From Reticulitermes speratus (taxonomy: Eukaryota > Arthropoda > Insecta > Blattodea > Rhinotermitidae), in NCBI GenBank assembly GCA_021186555.1, contig JAJKFL010000427.1, positions 15,878,005-15,942,004 of the forward strand: a stretch of 64,000 nucleotides of DNA. Direction: 5' to 3'. Below, in pieces: positions 22,631 to 32,391 of this stretch (positions within the stretch are counted from its first letter, which is position 1; each line of letters starts with the position of its first letter). Made by a program: the position numbers and the translations under genes. The notes below the pieces were generated by a model that was not told the DNA's origin, did no database searches, and saw nothing but the letters and a program-made list of their open reading frames with translations.

Positions 22631-22945
22631 CTTAATTAAGTAAATGGACAACTTTACTTTTAATAAAACATCAGGATATGTGAGCATTTTTACTGAACGT
22701 AACTGCAGTCTTGCAGTAACCAGTTACGTAGCACAGGTCGTTCCTTGGACAGTTAACAGTTACTGAGCTGGCCAAGACCTTCCATGATTTAAAGCTGGAT
22801 CGTTCATCGCTGTATTTAATGAGTCCTGCATTTGTAGCTACCAGATGTTCCTATTTGATTGTCCGGATTAATAATGAACTTCGAAACAAAATCTTCGTTT
22901 AACCACATGATAGGAGCCCTTAGACGGGGATCAGTTCACTGCATA
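22631..22945. other. Unassigned sequence
   Basis: Nothing recognised. Confidence 0.4.
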
Positions 22946-22953
22946 ACCTATAT

Positions 22954-23234
22954 CAGTCTTACCCAAACTTTCTTAGATGGAGAACCCCCTAAAATAATTT
23001 TTCATATCCCGATAAACCGCTGCATATGAATACGTTTACAGGCCATAAAACAAAGAGAAAGCTGTAATAACACGCAGATTACTCCAATATTGCCAATGCC
23101 GGACAAAGATTCCCGCGATATTTCGAGGGATATTTGGAATTTTTCGCTGTATTTAAAAATGTTTATGCATTTAATCCACGTTTTCTCGCGGAATCCCTAA
23201 CGATGTTCTGTGGAACCCTGGTCGTGAAACACTG
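22954..23234. mobile_element. hAT-like MITE
   Basis: Left end CAGTCTTACCCAAACTTTCT and GAGAACCCCC, right end GTTCTGTGGAACCCTGG and GTGAAACACTG, form the inverted ends of the CAGTGTTTCCCAA class. The flanks ACCTATAT and GCCTATAC agree at 6 of 8 positions, compatible with an old 8-bp duplication. Confidence 0.7.
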
Positions 23235-23242
23235 GCCTATAC

Positions 23243-24544
23243 TTAACGAGACTACATACGAAGGAAGACACAACACACACACTCAGTGCGATACGAAGCA
23301 TCTTACGAGATTCGCAAGACAGCTCTAAAGCTGTTCACTGCAATCTAAAGTAGAGGTTTCTATGTCAATAGAAAGCACAATGCTTCTCTGCGACCACATA
23401 TTTATTGCTGACACTTCTTGTGAAATCTGACTTATTGTTTATATGTTAAATGATCCGCAATAATCCATTTTGCCTGCATTCCTGTAATCTTAAACTTGTA
23501 TTTACAGTTGGAATCTTTTGTTTGCAAGCCACGTTTTGGAATGTGGGCTAGGTCGAGGTATTTAACCCGGCAATCAGTTTAGTACATTTCTGTTAACGGA
23601 CACTGCAACTGGTTCCAATTGCAATGGCCGCATGTGGGTTCGAATCTCTTTCGGCAAATGAAGTTGGTGTCTGTGTTCCTCTTGTTTTATTGTTCAGTAC
23701 ACGTAGAGGACTCGAGATCGGCCACTTTACAGTCCAAAGTGCCCTACCAAATATCTACGAGTACAAACAAAGATTCAGAAACCAGAAAAAGGAGGCTCTG
23801 GGCCGTAATGGCCTTAGTGTCATACATACAGACAGACATTCACTGGTAACGGCCTTCGAGCAGCACATATTTCTTTTACTGACAGATCAAAATACAAGCG
23901 CCTACGCAATACGAAACAAAACCACGCGCGGAAATAAATCACAAACCATTGTTGTCCGGCCTTTTTGGCATACTTAAATGGCTCCGCTTGTTAAATGAAA
24001 ACTAATATATTATTCTTATTATTATCGTAGTTAATATGATTGTGATCGAGTTACTGGGCATTACAGAGGACAGCAGACTGAAATATGTTCACGAGATATG
24101 CAGCCATTAATTTAATTAGCCTACCGCTACATGTTACGTACATCTTAGTGTTAATGTCAGGTGCACGAGAGCTGTTGATTGTTGGCGACAGTCAGCTCTG
24201 TTCTTTGAAGGAAATAATAAAATTAAGAACCATTACACCACGTATAGATAAAAGTGTTAAAACGTAAATGTACGTTTCATGAATAATTACTGTTCGAAAT
24301 GCAGTCAATGTAAGGCGAAATTGTTAGCCTACTTTCCTCTTTCAAAGAAAGAATATGAGATCATTATCATTATAACGCCCTGTGTGTGTCCCACCTTTGA
24401 ATTCTGAAACAGTTCATTGATTTTCTTTAATCTTGGCACGATCGATTTGCCATTGGAGACCACAACAAAGATGTACTCTCTAATTACACACAAAAAGTAA
24501 TAACAACATGACGGACGTGCGAACGTCTGAGGTGCAAGCAACAT
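23243..24544. other. Unassigned sequence, weak ORF cluster
   Basis: A 117-codon ORF at 23624-23977 overlaps another of 76 codons. Neither shows a domain, and GGGTTCGAATC near 23636 hints at a SINE B box. A poor SINE relic is possible at 23600-23660. The rest is unassigned. Confidence 0.4.
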
Positions 24545-25080
24545 CAGCGATAACTAAATAACTACATGGAGCAGAGTCCTTCCTGAAAAGCTAACAGGTC
24601 CTTAGCTAGTCAAGAAATTCCCCGCATTTTATGGAACCCGAAGGTTCATTACCGCATTCACAAGAACCCACTACTTGTCCCTATCCTGATCCATACCAAT
24701 CCAATCCATGTCTCCTCATCCAACTTCTTGAAGATCCATTTTAATATTATCCTCCCATCTACGCCTAGGTCTTCCGAGTGGTCTCTTCCTCTCATGTCTC
24801 CCCACTAAAACCTCTCCCCTCCCCCATATGTGCCACATGCCCTACCCAGGTCATTCTTCTTGATTCGTCACCCGAATAATATTTGGTGAGGAGTACACAT
24901 CATAAAGCTCCTCGTTATGTAGTCTTCTCCACTCCCTTGTTACCTCGTCCTTCTTAGGACCAAATATCTTCCTCAGCACCTGATTCTCGAACAACCTCAG
25001 CCTATGTTCCTCCCTCACTGTGAAACACCAAGTTTCACACCCATACAAAACAACAGGTAAAATTATAGTTCTGTATATCT
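24545..25080 (-). pseudogene. LINE reverse-transcriptase C-terminus with 3' tail
   Basis: The minus strand from 25060 reads YGCETW, then REEHRLRLFENQVLRKIF, GPKKDEVTREWRRLHNEEL and SSPNIIR, ending at a stop near 24851. This is the conserved C-terminal region found in endonuclease-reverse transcriptases of arthropod LINEs. The downstream GHVA and GRP..RWEDN segments continue in other frames, followed by the 3' tail (CCATAAAATGCGGGG, minus strand) to about 24560. It is the longest coding remnant of this LINE in the window and serves as the key to the other tails. The 5' part is missing. Frameshifts and stops make it inactive. Confidence 0.85.
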
Positions 25081-25873
25081 CAATGTTTATATTTTTCGGA
25101 TAGGCAACTGGAAGAAAAAAGATTCTGCAGAGAATGATAGCAACTTAGGGTCCTGAAATGACGCATCATGGCAGTTCTGCAGAGAATGTGTGACGTTAAT
25201 ATGATTGCCGAAAAAGAACTGTCTTTGACATTCGGTCTGAGGAAAATTAACGAAGTATCTGACATTTGGTATGCAGTTAACTGTTCATGGTTATGTACGA
25301 AATATTGTTCAAGAGTCAACTGTTATAAACATGGCCAAGCAACGGTGTGAAACGTTGTGATTTTACCTAATAATTTTAACCTCTTATAAAAACCGGTGGT
25401 AATTATATTTATCACCTGCTGTAACATTAGGAAATGGTGTATTTTGCCACATAGTGTGTTTCTGTTTTTCCTATGGTCTTAACAATAGAAAACCATTACT
25501 TCTGTAAATATCACTTACGGATTGATATTTATAAATGACGCAGACTGTGTTCTCTGTGAGATACCAACTTAATTTATATAGAATATGGAGCTTCTTTCCC
25601 GGACAGCTCATAAATGCCTATGCTTATATTCCAAACTCGTATCGAAACTTGGCGTACTTACACTGCTGAAATTCCTCATCTGTCGCCTATGGCAGCAGTG
25701 CACTGGATACCACTTTGAGCCACCGCAGAATAGGCTGATGTACATTTCACGGCACAGGACTTACGATGAGAAACGAAGTTAGATTATTCCCTTACATTTT
25801 ACCTTAATTACACAAGTTCACACTTCTTTCGTCTATATAAATACAGGTCAATATACAGTAAACGTCACTAAAC
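25081..25873. other. Unassigned sequence
   Basis: ATTCTGCAGAGAATG (complement-like words) recurs twice near 25125 and 25175. No gene or known repeat is seen. Confidence 0.4.
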
Positions 25874-25882
25874 CTGCAGCGT

Positions 25883-26165
25883 GGGCCGTGCAATGGCTCA
25901 GGCGGTTAGTCGCCGGCCTCTCACCGCGGATGCCCCAGTTCGATAGCGGGTCAGTCCATGTGGGATTTGTGGTGGACAAACTGGCACTGGGACAGGTTTT
26001 TCCCCGAGTACTTCGGTTTTCCCCTGCCAATTACATTCCACCGGTGCTCCATTAAATGGAAAAACAGAAAAAACTTCATCTTCATCACAGGGTTGCACAA
26101 TAAGCCTCAAGACTGCGGTGTGTCCGTAGCATCTGCTGCGGGGCCCTTCACCAAAAAAAAAATCT
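25883..26165 (+). mobile_element. SINE family B, full copy
   Basis: GGCCGTGCAATGGCTCAGGC, TTCGATAGCGGGTCAGTCC, the conserved body (GGATTTGTGGTGGACAAACT, CCCGAGTACTTCGGTTTTCC), CAGGGTTGCACAATAAGCC and a terminal A-run of 10. Flank CTGCAGCGT is duplicated at 25874-25882 and 26166-26174. Confidence 0.85.
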
Positions 26166-26174
26166 CTGCAGCGT

Positions 26175-26457
26175 CGGAAAAAAATAATAAACGTGGGAAA
26201 CCGTGTGAACTTTAGGCTACCCGCTCAATGGTGTGCAAATTGATCTCATAACGTTTGACCAATTTCCAGATACTAATTTGTTCATAATTCCTGGTATTTA
26301 CTTTTCATATCGTTCTTAATAAATATTTTGAATTTGTGAATATAACAATGTAGAATTTAAATACTTTTCCTCCAAAAACACAGAACATACGTATATACCA
26401 ATATTAAATTTGCTCTCCTACCATATTTTGTGGTATAACATAAATCTTCCCTCAAGG
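26175..26457. other. Unassigned sequence
   Basis: AT-rich, nothing recognised. Confidence 0.4.
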
Positions 26458-26567
26458 AATTAGGCTAGGTATTAAGCAATTAGTTTTAACAGTTCTTCAC
26501 ACACAACTGCATTATGGTGCCATCTGTGAAGAACTGTTAAGAGTTACTAGATACAACACACCTAATT
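26458..26567. repeat. Compact inverted repeat (MITE-like)
   Basis: Arms of about 45 bp start AATTAGG and end TAACAGTTCTTCACA on the left, mirrored by TGTGAAGAACTGTTA and CCTAATT on the right, around a loop of about 20 bp. No duplication was established. Confidence 0.6.
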
Positions 26568-26702
26568 GTATGGTTATTTTACAGTATCATACCACGGAAT
26601 GACATACTCAGGACATCTGGGAGGTACACCCACTTATATACATACATTGTAAATTTAATAATATACAGCCTTCAAACAAAACTCTTCATTTTTAAAACAC
26701 AA
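26568..26702. other. Unassigned sequence
   Basis: Includes ACGGAATGACATAC near 26594, a word like the tails at 46.66 and 63.63 kb. Confidence 0.35.
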
Positions 26703-26749
26703 TCCCAGCTACATGTTTCGGCTTAGGTCAAGCCATCTTCAGGCTTTTA
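26703..26749 (-). ncRNA. Hammerhead-like motif (Penelope-associated type)
   Basis: On the minus strand: AGC, CTGAAGA, T, GGCTT-GACCT-AAGCC hairpin, GAAAC, palindrome ACATGT, then A and GCT. The AGC/GCT outer pairs enclose the core. It has every feature of the 43.66-kb motif. The facing plus-strand copy at 26780-26815 (GGCTTGATTTAAGCCGAAAC) has lost the CTGAAGA part. Confidence 0.55.
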
Positions 26750-26815
26750 CAATTATACATGGAGAAAAATTGGCTTGATTTAAGCCGAAACATTTAGCCG
26801 TGATATTGTTCTAAC

Positions 26816-26991
26816 GATACAGAGTTGTTTCTGAATGCTATTTACCAGTAACTCCTGCATCTAAAAAGCAGCGAGTTGAATCGTATTAAGTTAATACCCT
26901 GTAAATGATAATTACACGTGCGTGTCGGGCAGGTACAATATTCTTTCTACAATAAGCCGGTTTAAGTGGAAGATAATGACGTAATTTAGAA
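26816..26991. other. Unassigned sequence
   Basis: Nothing recognised. Confidence 0.35.
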
Positions 26992-27081
26992 ACTATGGAC
27001 GAACACTAAGTCCGCCAGACAGTGTTCACTGTAGACACTATGGATAAACACTAAGTCCGACAGACAGTGTTCACTGTAGAC
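26992..27081. repeat. 45-bp tandem duplication
   Basis: Two units at 26992-27036 and 27037-27081 differ at about four positions. Each contains GACAGTGTTCACTGTAGAC with an internal small palindrome (CAGTGTTCACTG). Confidence 0.9.
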
Positions 27082-27099
27082 ACCCAAAACTAAAGAGGT

Positions 27100-27215
27100 T
27101 AAAGTTGCCCTGTCCAGAATATGAAGGCATATACGGGGAGTAGAGGTATAGTTCCACTCAATCTTAACCTCGGCGGCACTAGATGGAGATCAGTACCCAA
27201 TACTAAACTCGAACA
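27100..27215 (-). mobile_element. SINE family C fragment
   Basis: GGGAGTAGAGGTATAGTTCC, ACTCAATCTTAACCTCGGCG, CACTAGATGG. Left end of family C only. Confidence 0.65.
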
Positions 27216-27873
27216 AAGTATATTAAATAGGCACGGAGATAGAACACGATGCCGACAGAAAGATATGACCTCTCCATTATGCATTAATTTCATACTCTTT
27301 GTGCACGTAACACACAATACCTTTTGATTGTCATGTCACCATTAGTAAGTTATCTTGCGTAACTTATCAGTTAGTTTTGCGCCGCATTTCCTAGACTAAC
27401 AGAAGAACTAACAGAAGAATTAGTCTGATTTGCGATACAGAGTGTGACGCTGTAATATACAACTTGTGTTGCCACGTCTTTGACTGTGAGTAATTGTGTT
27501 ATTGTGACCAGAATGCGGAAGGAACCAGGGTTTAGGAGCCAAGGTCTACCCCATTTCCCTCTGTCTGTGATTACTGTCGCAACATCTATCACCACACCAC
27601 TGCTGCAGCAAAAGAAGTATGTGAGAACGTAATAGCAATAATACACTCACCGTTTCCTGTGCACACTCAATACACGTTAATAGACGGATTACGTTCCTTA
27701 AATAATTCTCATTTTGAATTTTGTAACAAATTATTACAGTCTACACCAGTTACATGAAATAACATAACCAACAAGCTACATTCTTTCATGAGATGTATAT
27801 TCATAATCATACACGTTTCAGGGATAACATCCATATATGTAACGGTCTTGACAACTTCCTATGATATTGGTGT
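27216..27873. other. Unassigned sequence
   Basis: A 12-bp repeat AACAGAAGAA is doubled near 27398-27420. No gene seen. Confidence 0.4.
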
Positions 27874-27916
27874 TACTCCTGAAGATGGCTCTTAAGCCGA
27901 AACATGTTGGAGTATA
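27874..27916 (+). ncRNA. Hammerhead-like motif
   Basis: TACTC, CTGAAGA, T, GGCT-CTTA-AGCC hairpin, GAAAC, ATG, TTGGAGTA. The outer strands TACTC and GAGTA pair if one G is bulged. Core CTGANGA and GAAA are intact. Confidence 0.5.
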
Positions 27917-27962
27917 AATTAACTTCTCATAAAAAGAAGTGTAAAGGTAAAAGAAAAGTTCT

Positions 27963-28135
27963 CCCTAGAACAGGCCACGAAGGCCCAGAGAGGGAGTAGA
28001 GGTATAGCTCTACTTTTCTTTAACCCTGGCAGTAGATGAGGGTGGGTGGTCAACTCCACGCCCCGGCCGCTTTACCCCCAGGAAATACACCCGGTACCCA
28101 CTGTATAGGAGGCTGGGAGTGTATCTTATTAGTTT
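27963..28135 (-). mobile_element. SINE family C, truncated copy
   Basis: GGCCACGAAGGCCCAGAGAGG, shortened, AGTAGAGGTATAGCTCTACT, GTCAACTCCACGCCCCGGCC, CCCGGTACCCACTGTATAGG. The tRNA-like right end is missing. Confidence 0.7.
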
Positions 28136-28224
28136 CATTCGTACTTTAAGTATTGCAGTACTGTAAATAACTGCATGATGAAGGGTTCATAATTTGTACT
28201 TGTCATCAAATACTGTTAAGTTTG

Positions 28225-28500
28225 TTAAAGAAGATGTGACAGGCGGTGCATATGGCACGCATGGCAGAGATTAATAAATGCGTGGCACATTTTGTGACGG
28301 AACACGTGCAGGAAAGGAGGTTTTTCAAAGAGGTGGTTGTAGAATGTAGATAATATTAAAATGAATCTCAGTGTAAGAATGCAGTAGTTTTTGGACGAAT
28401 GTAGTTCGGAATAGGAGAATGTGATGGATTCTTGTAAACCCCTAATAAACCTTCGGTTTCTATAAAATGCGAGGAATTCCATTCGATGAGAAACGTGTCG
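28225..28500 (+). mobile_element. LINE 3' tail, old
   Basis: GGCACGCATGGCAGAGATTAA (GHVARM-like), GATAATATTAAAATGAATC, GTGATGGATTCTTGTAAACC, TTCGGTTTCTATAAAATGCG. Many changes from the other tails. Confidence 0.6.
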
Positions 28501-28599
28501 ATTCTCTATAACCCTTCCTTTATAGAGTCACAATAAAGTAAATAACTGTTTGACGAGACATTCCACATTATAGCTAAAAAATCATGTGCTAAAAAACCA

Positions 28600-28915
28600 C
28601 TTTGAATATGCAAGTATGAATGATAAGTTCATTCATTCCGTAGTCTGTCTTACAACAGGTCCATAGCCTTTTCCAAAGCCAGCTCTCAATAGAGTGTGAT
28701 CTAGTGCTTCCTCTTTTCAATTTCCAGTATCCTCTCTTTTCCTGAAGGTCATCCCTCGTCTTTCCGTCACTTCTATCATCCTCTCTCCTCTTCAATAACA
28801 TGTTTCAGAAGGCAGTTTCTACTCAAGATGTGACCAATCCAGTTAGCCTTCCTCCTTTTCATTGTATGTACGATATTCCTTTCTTTCTTGACTCTATGTA
28901 ATACATATTTTTCAC
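28600..28915 (-). pseudogene. LINE reverse-transcriptase C-terminus, second subfamily
   Basis: On the minus strand one frame reads LHRVKKERNIVHTMKRRKA, then NWIGHILSRNCLLKHVIEEE. A second frame continues DDRSDGKTRDDLQEKRGYWK and LKRGS. This pattern (IKRRKANWIGHIL..NCLLKHVIEGK) is the C-terminal tail of another arthropod non-LTR element. It differs from the GHVARM type seen at 24.5 kb. Only the last ~100 codons remain, with at least one frameshift and no 3' tail that I can define. Confidence 0.7.
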
Positions 28916-29254
28916 ACATATTAATATAACATAATATAATATTTGAAACTAAACTTAAGTCTGTAGTGAATAGCCTGTGTGAATGAAACACAATTTTAAT
29001 GGGTTGCCTTGTGAGATTTGTGTAACCACCCTGTTTCCTATATAACAATAGGAAATTTGCGAAAAGCTACACGACTAACAGTTTATTGAAGACGGCTCCA
29101 GAAAGTATTTAAGGCTCCGGTGGTGTTATGTTCTATCAATACTGTTCTTCTCGTAATTTAATTATATGGAGCGAAGTTACTGAGAAATGAAAAATCGCTC
29201 ACATAATGAAGATATGTCAGCCATTTATTGAACCAGAAGATTCGCTTATGTCTT
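28916..29254. other. Unassigned sequence
   Basis: Nothing recognised. Confidence 0.4.
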
Positions 29255-29390
29255 CACAACATCGTGCCACTGATCCTAATCATGAACATAATGAATCCAG
29301 TCCACATCCATTCTAATATTATCCTCCCACTTACACCTAGTTCTTCCAAATTGTCTCCTCCGTGCCGCCATATTTATGTCATAAAGTCCG
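29255..29390 (-). mobile_element. LINE C-terminal scrap
   Basis: The minus strand reads RTRCKWEDNIRMDVDWIHYV, the RWEDNIKMD block of the 24.5-kb family, with nothing beyond it on either side. Confidence 0.65.
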
Positions 29391-29452
29391 TTGCTTAGAA
29401 TGATAAGGCTTGTATAGCATACAAAACAGCAATATAATATAATAAAACATAT

Positions 29453-29734
29453 AAGGTAAAGGTCACCCATGACATGCCTATGCAGGCACAGAGGGGAGGC
29501 GGAGGTATAGCTCCAAACCATTCGCAACCTCGGCGCTAGAAAGGGGTAGGTAATCAGCACCACGCCCCAGCCGTTTTACCCCAGGGGAAAGACCAGGTAT
29601 CCACTGTACAGGAGGCTGGTGGACCTCAGGACCAGTCTGGACGGTTATGGAAAACTCTCGTCCCCACTGGGATTCAATCCCCGAACCATCCAGCCCGAAG
29701 CGAGTGGCTATACCGACTGAGCCATCCTGGCCAC
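29453..29734 (-). mobile_element. SINE family C, full copy
   Basis: Left end GGTAAAGGTCACCCATGACA and GAGGTATAGCTCC, CTCGGCGCTAG, GTACAGGAGGCTGG, and at the right a clear tRNA-like block: complement of GGATGGCTCAGTCGGTATAG (A box) and GGTTCGGGGATTGAATCCC (B box). The flanks AATAAAACATATAAGG and TAATAAAATGTATAGG are similar, which suggests an aged target duplication. Confidence 0.8.
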
Positions 29735-29751
29735 CTAATAAAATGTATAGG

Positions 29752-30408
29752 CCCAAGAATTGAGTTATTAAGACCGTCTAGTCTTGAAATTTATCATGAA
29801 GTATCTTTCATTTTACTTCGTATATGTAAGATAAATTGGCAGCTCTGATTGACTGAAAATGTCTAAAAAAGATTTGATTGAAGGTTTCAGTTTTGTACAA
29901 AATTCCATGCAAAGCATTCATACAAGGCCCCGTTACCTGTAATTAGACAAGGCTGGCCCATGAATTGCTGCGCTCTGTATTTTCTACACGGAGCGCCTTT
30001 CAAATGTCGCGGATATATGCACAAGCCTTTGCAATTTGTTAGCTTTATCTCCACAAGCAAGACCGGAAATATGAACTAAACTGACTTCACCTACGCTGCC
30101 CACAGGTATGTGAAGGTCTTTAACTTCTTATTTGATTTGCCAGTAGGAGTTGTAAATAATAAGAGTGTTGGCTGTAAAACTGGCTCTATAAAGACAGCTC
30201 ATTAAAAACGAGTGTCTAAAAATAAATTTTCATAAACTGAGTTCCACAGTTACTACGAATAAGGATGTGAGATCGTTGTCAGAGTGTATTCCTGCAGAAT
30301 ACTAACCATCTGTTTACGTATCTATTCACATTACAATAAACACTTAACTTCGCTGCATGTTTAAACAATTACTGCCATCTTCAGTGTAAATGTGGATTTA
30401 TAAGTTCC
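29752..30408. other. Unassigned sequence
   Basis: No feature recognised. Confidence 0.4.
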
Positions 30409-30420
30409 ATGAGTCATGTT

Positions 30421-30774
30421 AGTCGCCCTCGGTGGACTAGTGGTTAGCGTGCTCGCCACTGGACCCAAGATTCGCAGGTCGATGGATTTTTAAGGGTGAT
30501 AAAAATCCGTAGCACAACTTCCTTCGGAGGGGAAGTAAAGCCGTCGGTCCCATGTCGTAGATTTACGGCATGTAAAGGAACCTTACGGGCATGAATTGAG
30601 ATGTTTCGTAAGCAAAATTCAGCGGCCATTTCTCACCCAAGTCTCCTGATTGACTGCTAGAACTTGTGCAGTCAGTGGACTGGTCACTCACTACAGAATG
30701 CACACTTCCAGACCAAGAAACCTCTGAAATGAGGCCCTACGCTCCGCAAGGAGCGACAGAAAATAACTATAACT
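30421..30774 (+). mobile_element. SINE family D, full copy
   Basis: Starts TCGCCCTCGGTGGACTAGTG, a tRNA-like A box (GGACTAGTGGTTAGCGTGC) with a weaker B box (TTCGCAGGTCGATGG). The body holds CCTTCGGAGGGGAAGTAAAG and CCGTCGGTCCCATGTCG. It ends in a simple ATAACTATAACT-type tail rather than poly-A. Flank ATGAGTCATGTT is exact at 30409-30420 and 30775-30786. It is the only copy in the window. Confidence 0.85.
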
Positions 30775-30789
30775 ATGAGTCATGTTGTT

Positions 30790-30965
30790 ACGGGAAGGCT
30801 AAAGTTCGATCTTAGTCCACGTAGGATTTATGGGGGACAGAGTGGCACTGGGAGAGGTTTTTCCCCTGTCAGTATCATCCCACCAGTGAACTGAATTCAA
30901 CCATCGATTCCATATTAACTTAGCAATTGACGGCCTTGTTAAACACAAAATTGCTCTCCCTCTCT
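30790..30965 (+). mobile_element. SINE family B-like, variant 3' part
   Basis: AAGTTCGATCTTAGTCCACG, GGATTTATGGGGGACAGAGT, GGCACTGGGAGAGGTTTTTC match family B. The following sequence (GACGGCCTTGTTAAACACAA) differs from the 9.9- and 25.9-kb copies but is like 57.05 kb. It may be a second subfamily. Confidence 0.55.
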
Positions 30966-31001
30966 CTCCGTCACACAAAAAAGGATCTATCAAACGTCAG
31001 C

Positions 31002-31002
<1 letters not shown>

Positions 31003-31031
<29 letters not shown>
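31003..31031. repeat. (AT)n microsatellite
   Basis: About 14 uninterrupted AT units. Confidence 0.95.
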
Positions 31032-31036
<5 letters not shown>

Positions 31037-31597
31037 GCATTAGAAACAAAGCAGATACCATAAGTGTTCCTAGGATTCCTTGTAATAAGATAAGTCTTAC
31101 ATGGCGATGTATGTAATGTTGAGGTTCCAAGACACAAAGCGGTTAGCGCTTCACGTACTCCGTAATAAGTTATGACCCATGAATTTTAACGCAGACCAGC
31201 CTTCCTCTTGGTCCACCTATTCATAGTAGATACGTGACTCCAGGAAGCCGATGGGCGGGCAGATTCTGACCATACCTCCTCCTCGTATTCTCCAGGTCTC
31301 AAGATCACGAACTTTACCTTCGTCCACATTCCGGCACGGAACTTTTCCTTACTTCTTAATGAATAGCGATTTTAAGCCTATTGTTCAGTAAATTGAGTGA
31401 AGATGCAAGGTATAGTCATTAGCACGCTGATGTGTAGCTTGATTACTCCTGTAAGGTCAAGTGGTTACTGTACTTACCACGAAGTTTAACGTTCAAAAAT
31501 TCTACGGTATGCCCACAGATTGCATTCATGTGTTTTTACGTGCAGTTTTTACCAGCAGTGAATATTTCCATATACAACACTAACAAAACTGGTTTTT
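31032..31597. other. Unassigned sequence
   Basis: Nothing recognised. Confidence 0.4.
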
Positions 31598-32070
31598 AGG
31601 CGCTTTCTCAAAATTGCGAAAAGCTACTATTAGCTTGGTTATGTCCGTCCGTCCGTCCGAATGGAACAACTCGGCTCCCACTGGACGAATTTTCATGAAA
31701 TTTGATATTTGGGTATTTTTCGAAAACCTGTCGAGAAAATTCAATTTTCACTAAAATCTGACAATAATAACGGGTGCTTTATATGAAGACATATGTACAT
31801 TTATGACATCTCACTAACTTATTCTTAGAACGAGAAATGGTTCAGACAAAAGTTGCAATGAAAATCGAAAGACACATGTTATGTTCAATAACTTTCTTCC
31901 GAAAATCGTGCCGTTTATGAGAGAATGTGGTAAAATATGATACAGAGAGAGACAGGCCACAGATGACAATGTAATACGGCGCATGCGCTTTGCGTTCTCG
32001 ATAACTAAGGTTACAGAATATGTAATACTTATTTATTTTCCACTGCAATAATGGCTACGCTACAGCGCCT
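31598..32070 (-). mobile_element. ~470-bp MITE family, full copy with both ends
   Basis: The left end AGGCGCTTTCTC and the right end GCTACAGCGCCT form an inverted repeat of AGGCGC, and the flanks read TTTT and AAAT, compatible with a TA or TTA target. The body matches the plus-oriented copies at 6.7 and 37.8 kb. It is 473 bp and non-coding. This copy defines the family's termini. Confidence 0.8.
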
Positions 32071-32346
32071 AAATTTTACGTTTATACGTACATGGCCTGT
32101 CTTGCTATAACCCAGACTCCACCGTAGTACTCCTCACCGCACAACACGTAGTACACTCCGCTCCACGCAAAAACATTTCATATGCTTTTAATACCACACG
32201 CCAGCAGTTCCACAATCTACCATCTACAGTGCTTTTATAATTTTACAACTTTTAGCGAATCTTTTTACAAGATTTTAACTTATGTTTCAAAGTGCAGATA
32301 GAATATTTTAAGTCATGTGTTGAAGTGACTGTAGCTTTTAGCAAAA
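32071..32346. other. Unassigned sequence
   Basis: Nothing recognised. Confidence 0.4.
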
Positions 32347-32391
32347 AACCCCCCTGACGATGATCCTAGGATCGAAACACGTGTAGGGGTA
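32347..32391 (+). ncRNA. Hammerhead-like motif, compensated variant
   Basis: CCCC, CTGACGA, T, GATCC-TA-GGATC hairpin, GAAAC, palindrome ACACGTGT, A, GGGG. Outer stem CCCC/GGGG, hairpin and palindrome all differ from the 43.66-kb copy, yet all still pair. This is strong evidence of RNA-level constraint in the family. Confidence 0.65.

Noticed and set aside
23624..23977. 117-codon ORF as a host gene
   Set aside because: No domain, overlapping ORF in another frame, and a B-box-like GGGTTCGAATC suggests repeat origin.
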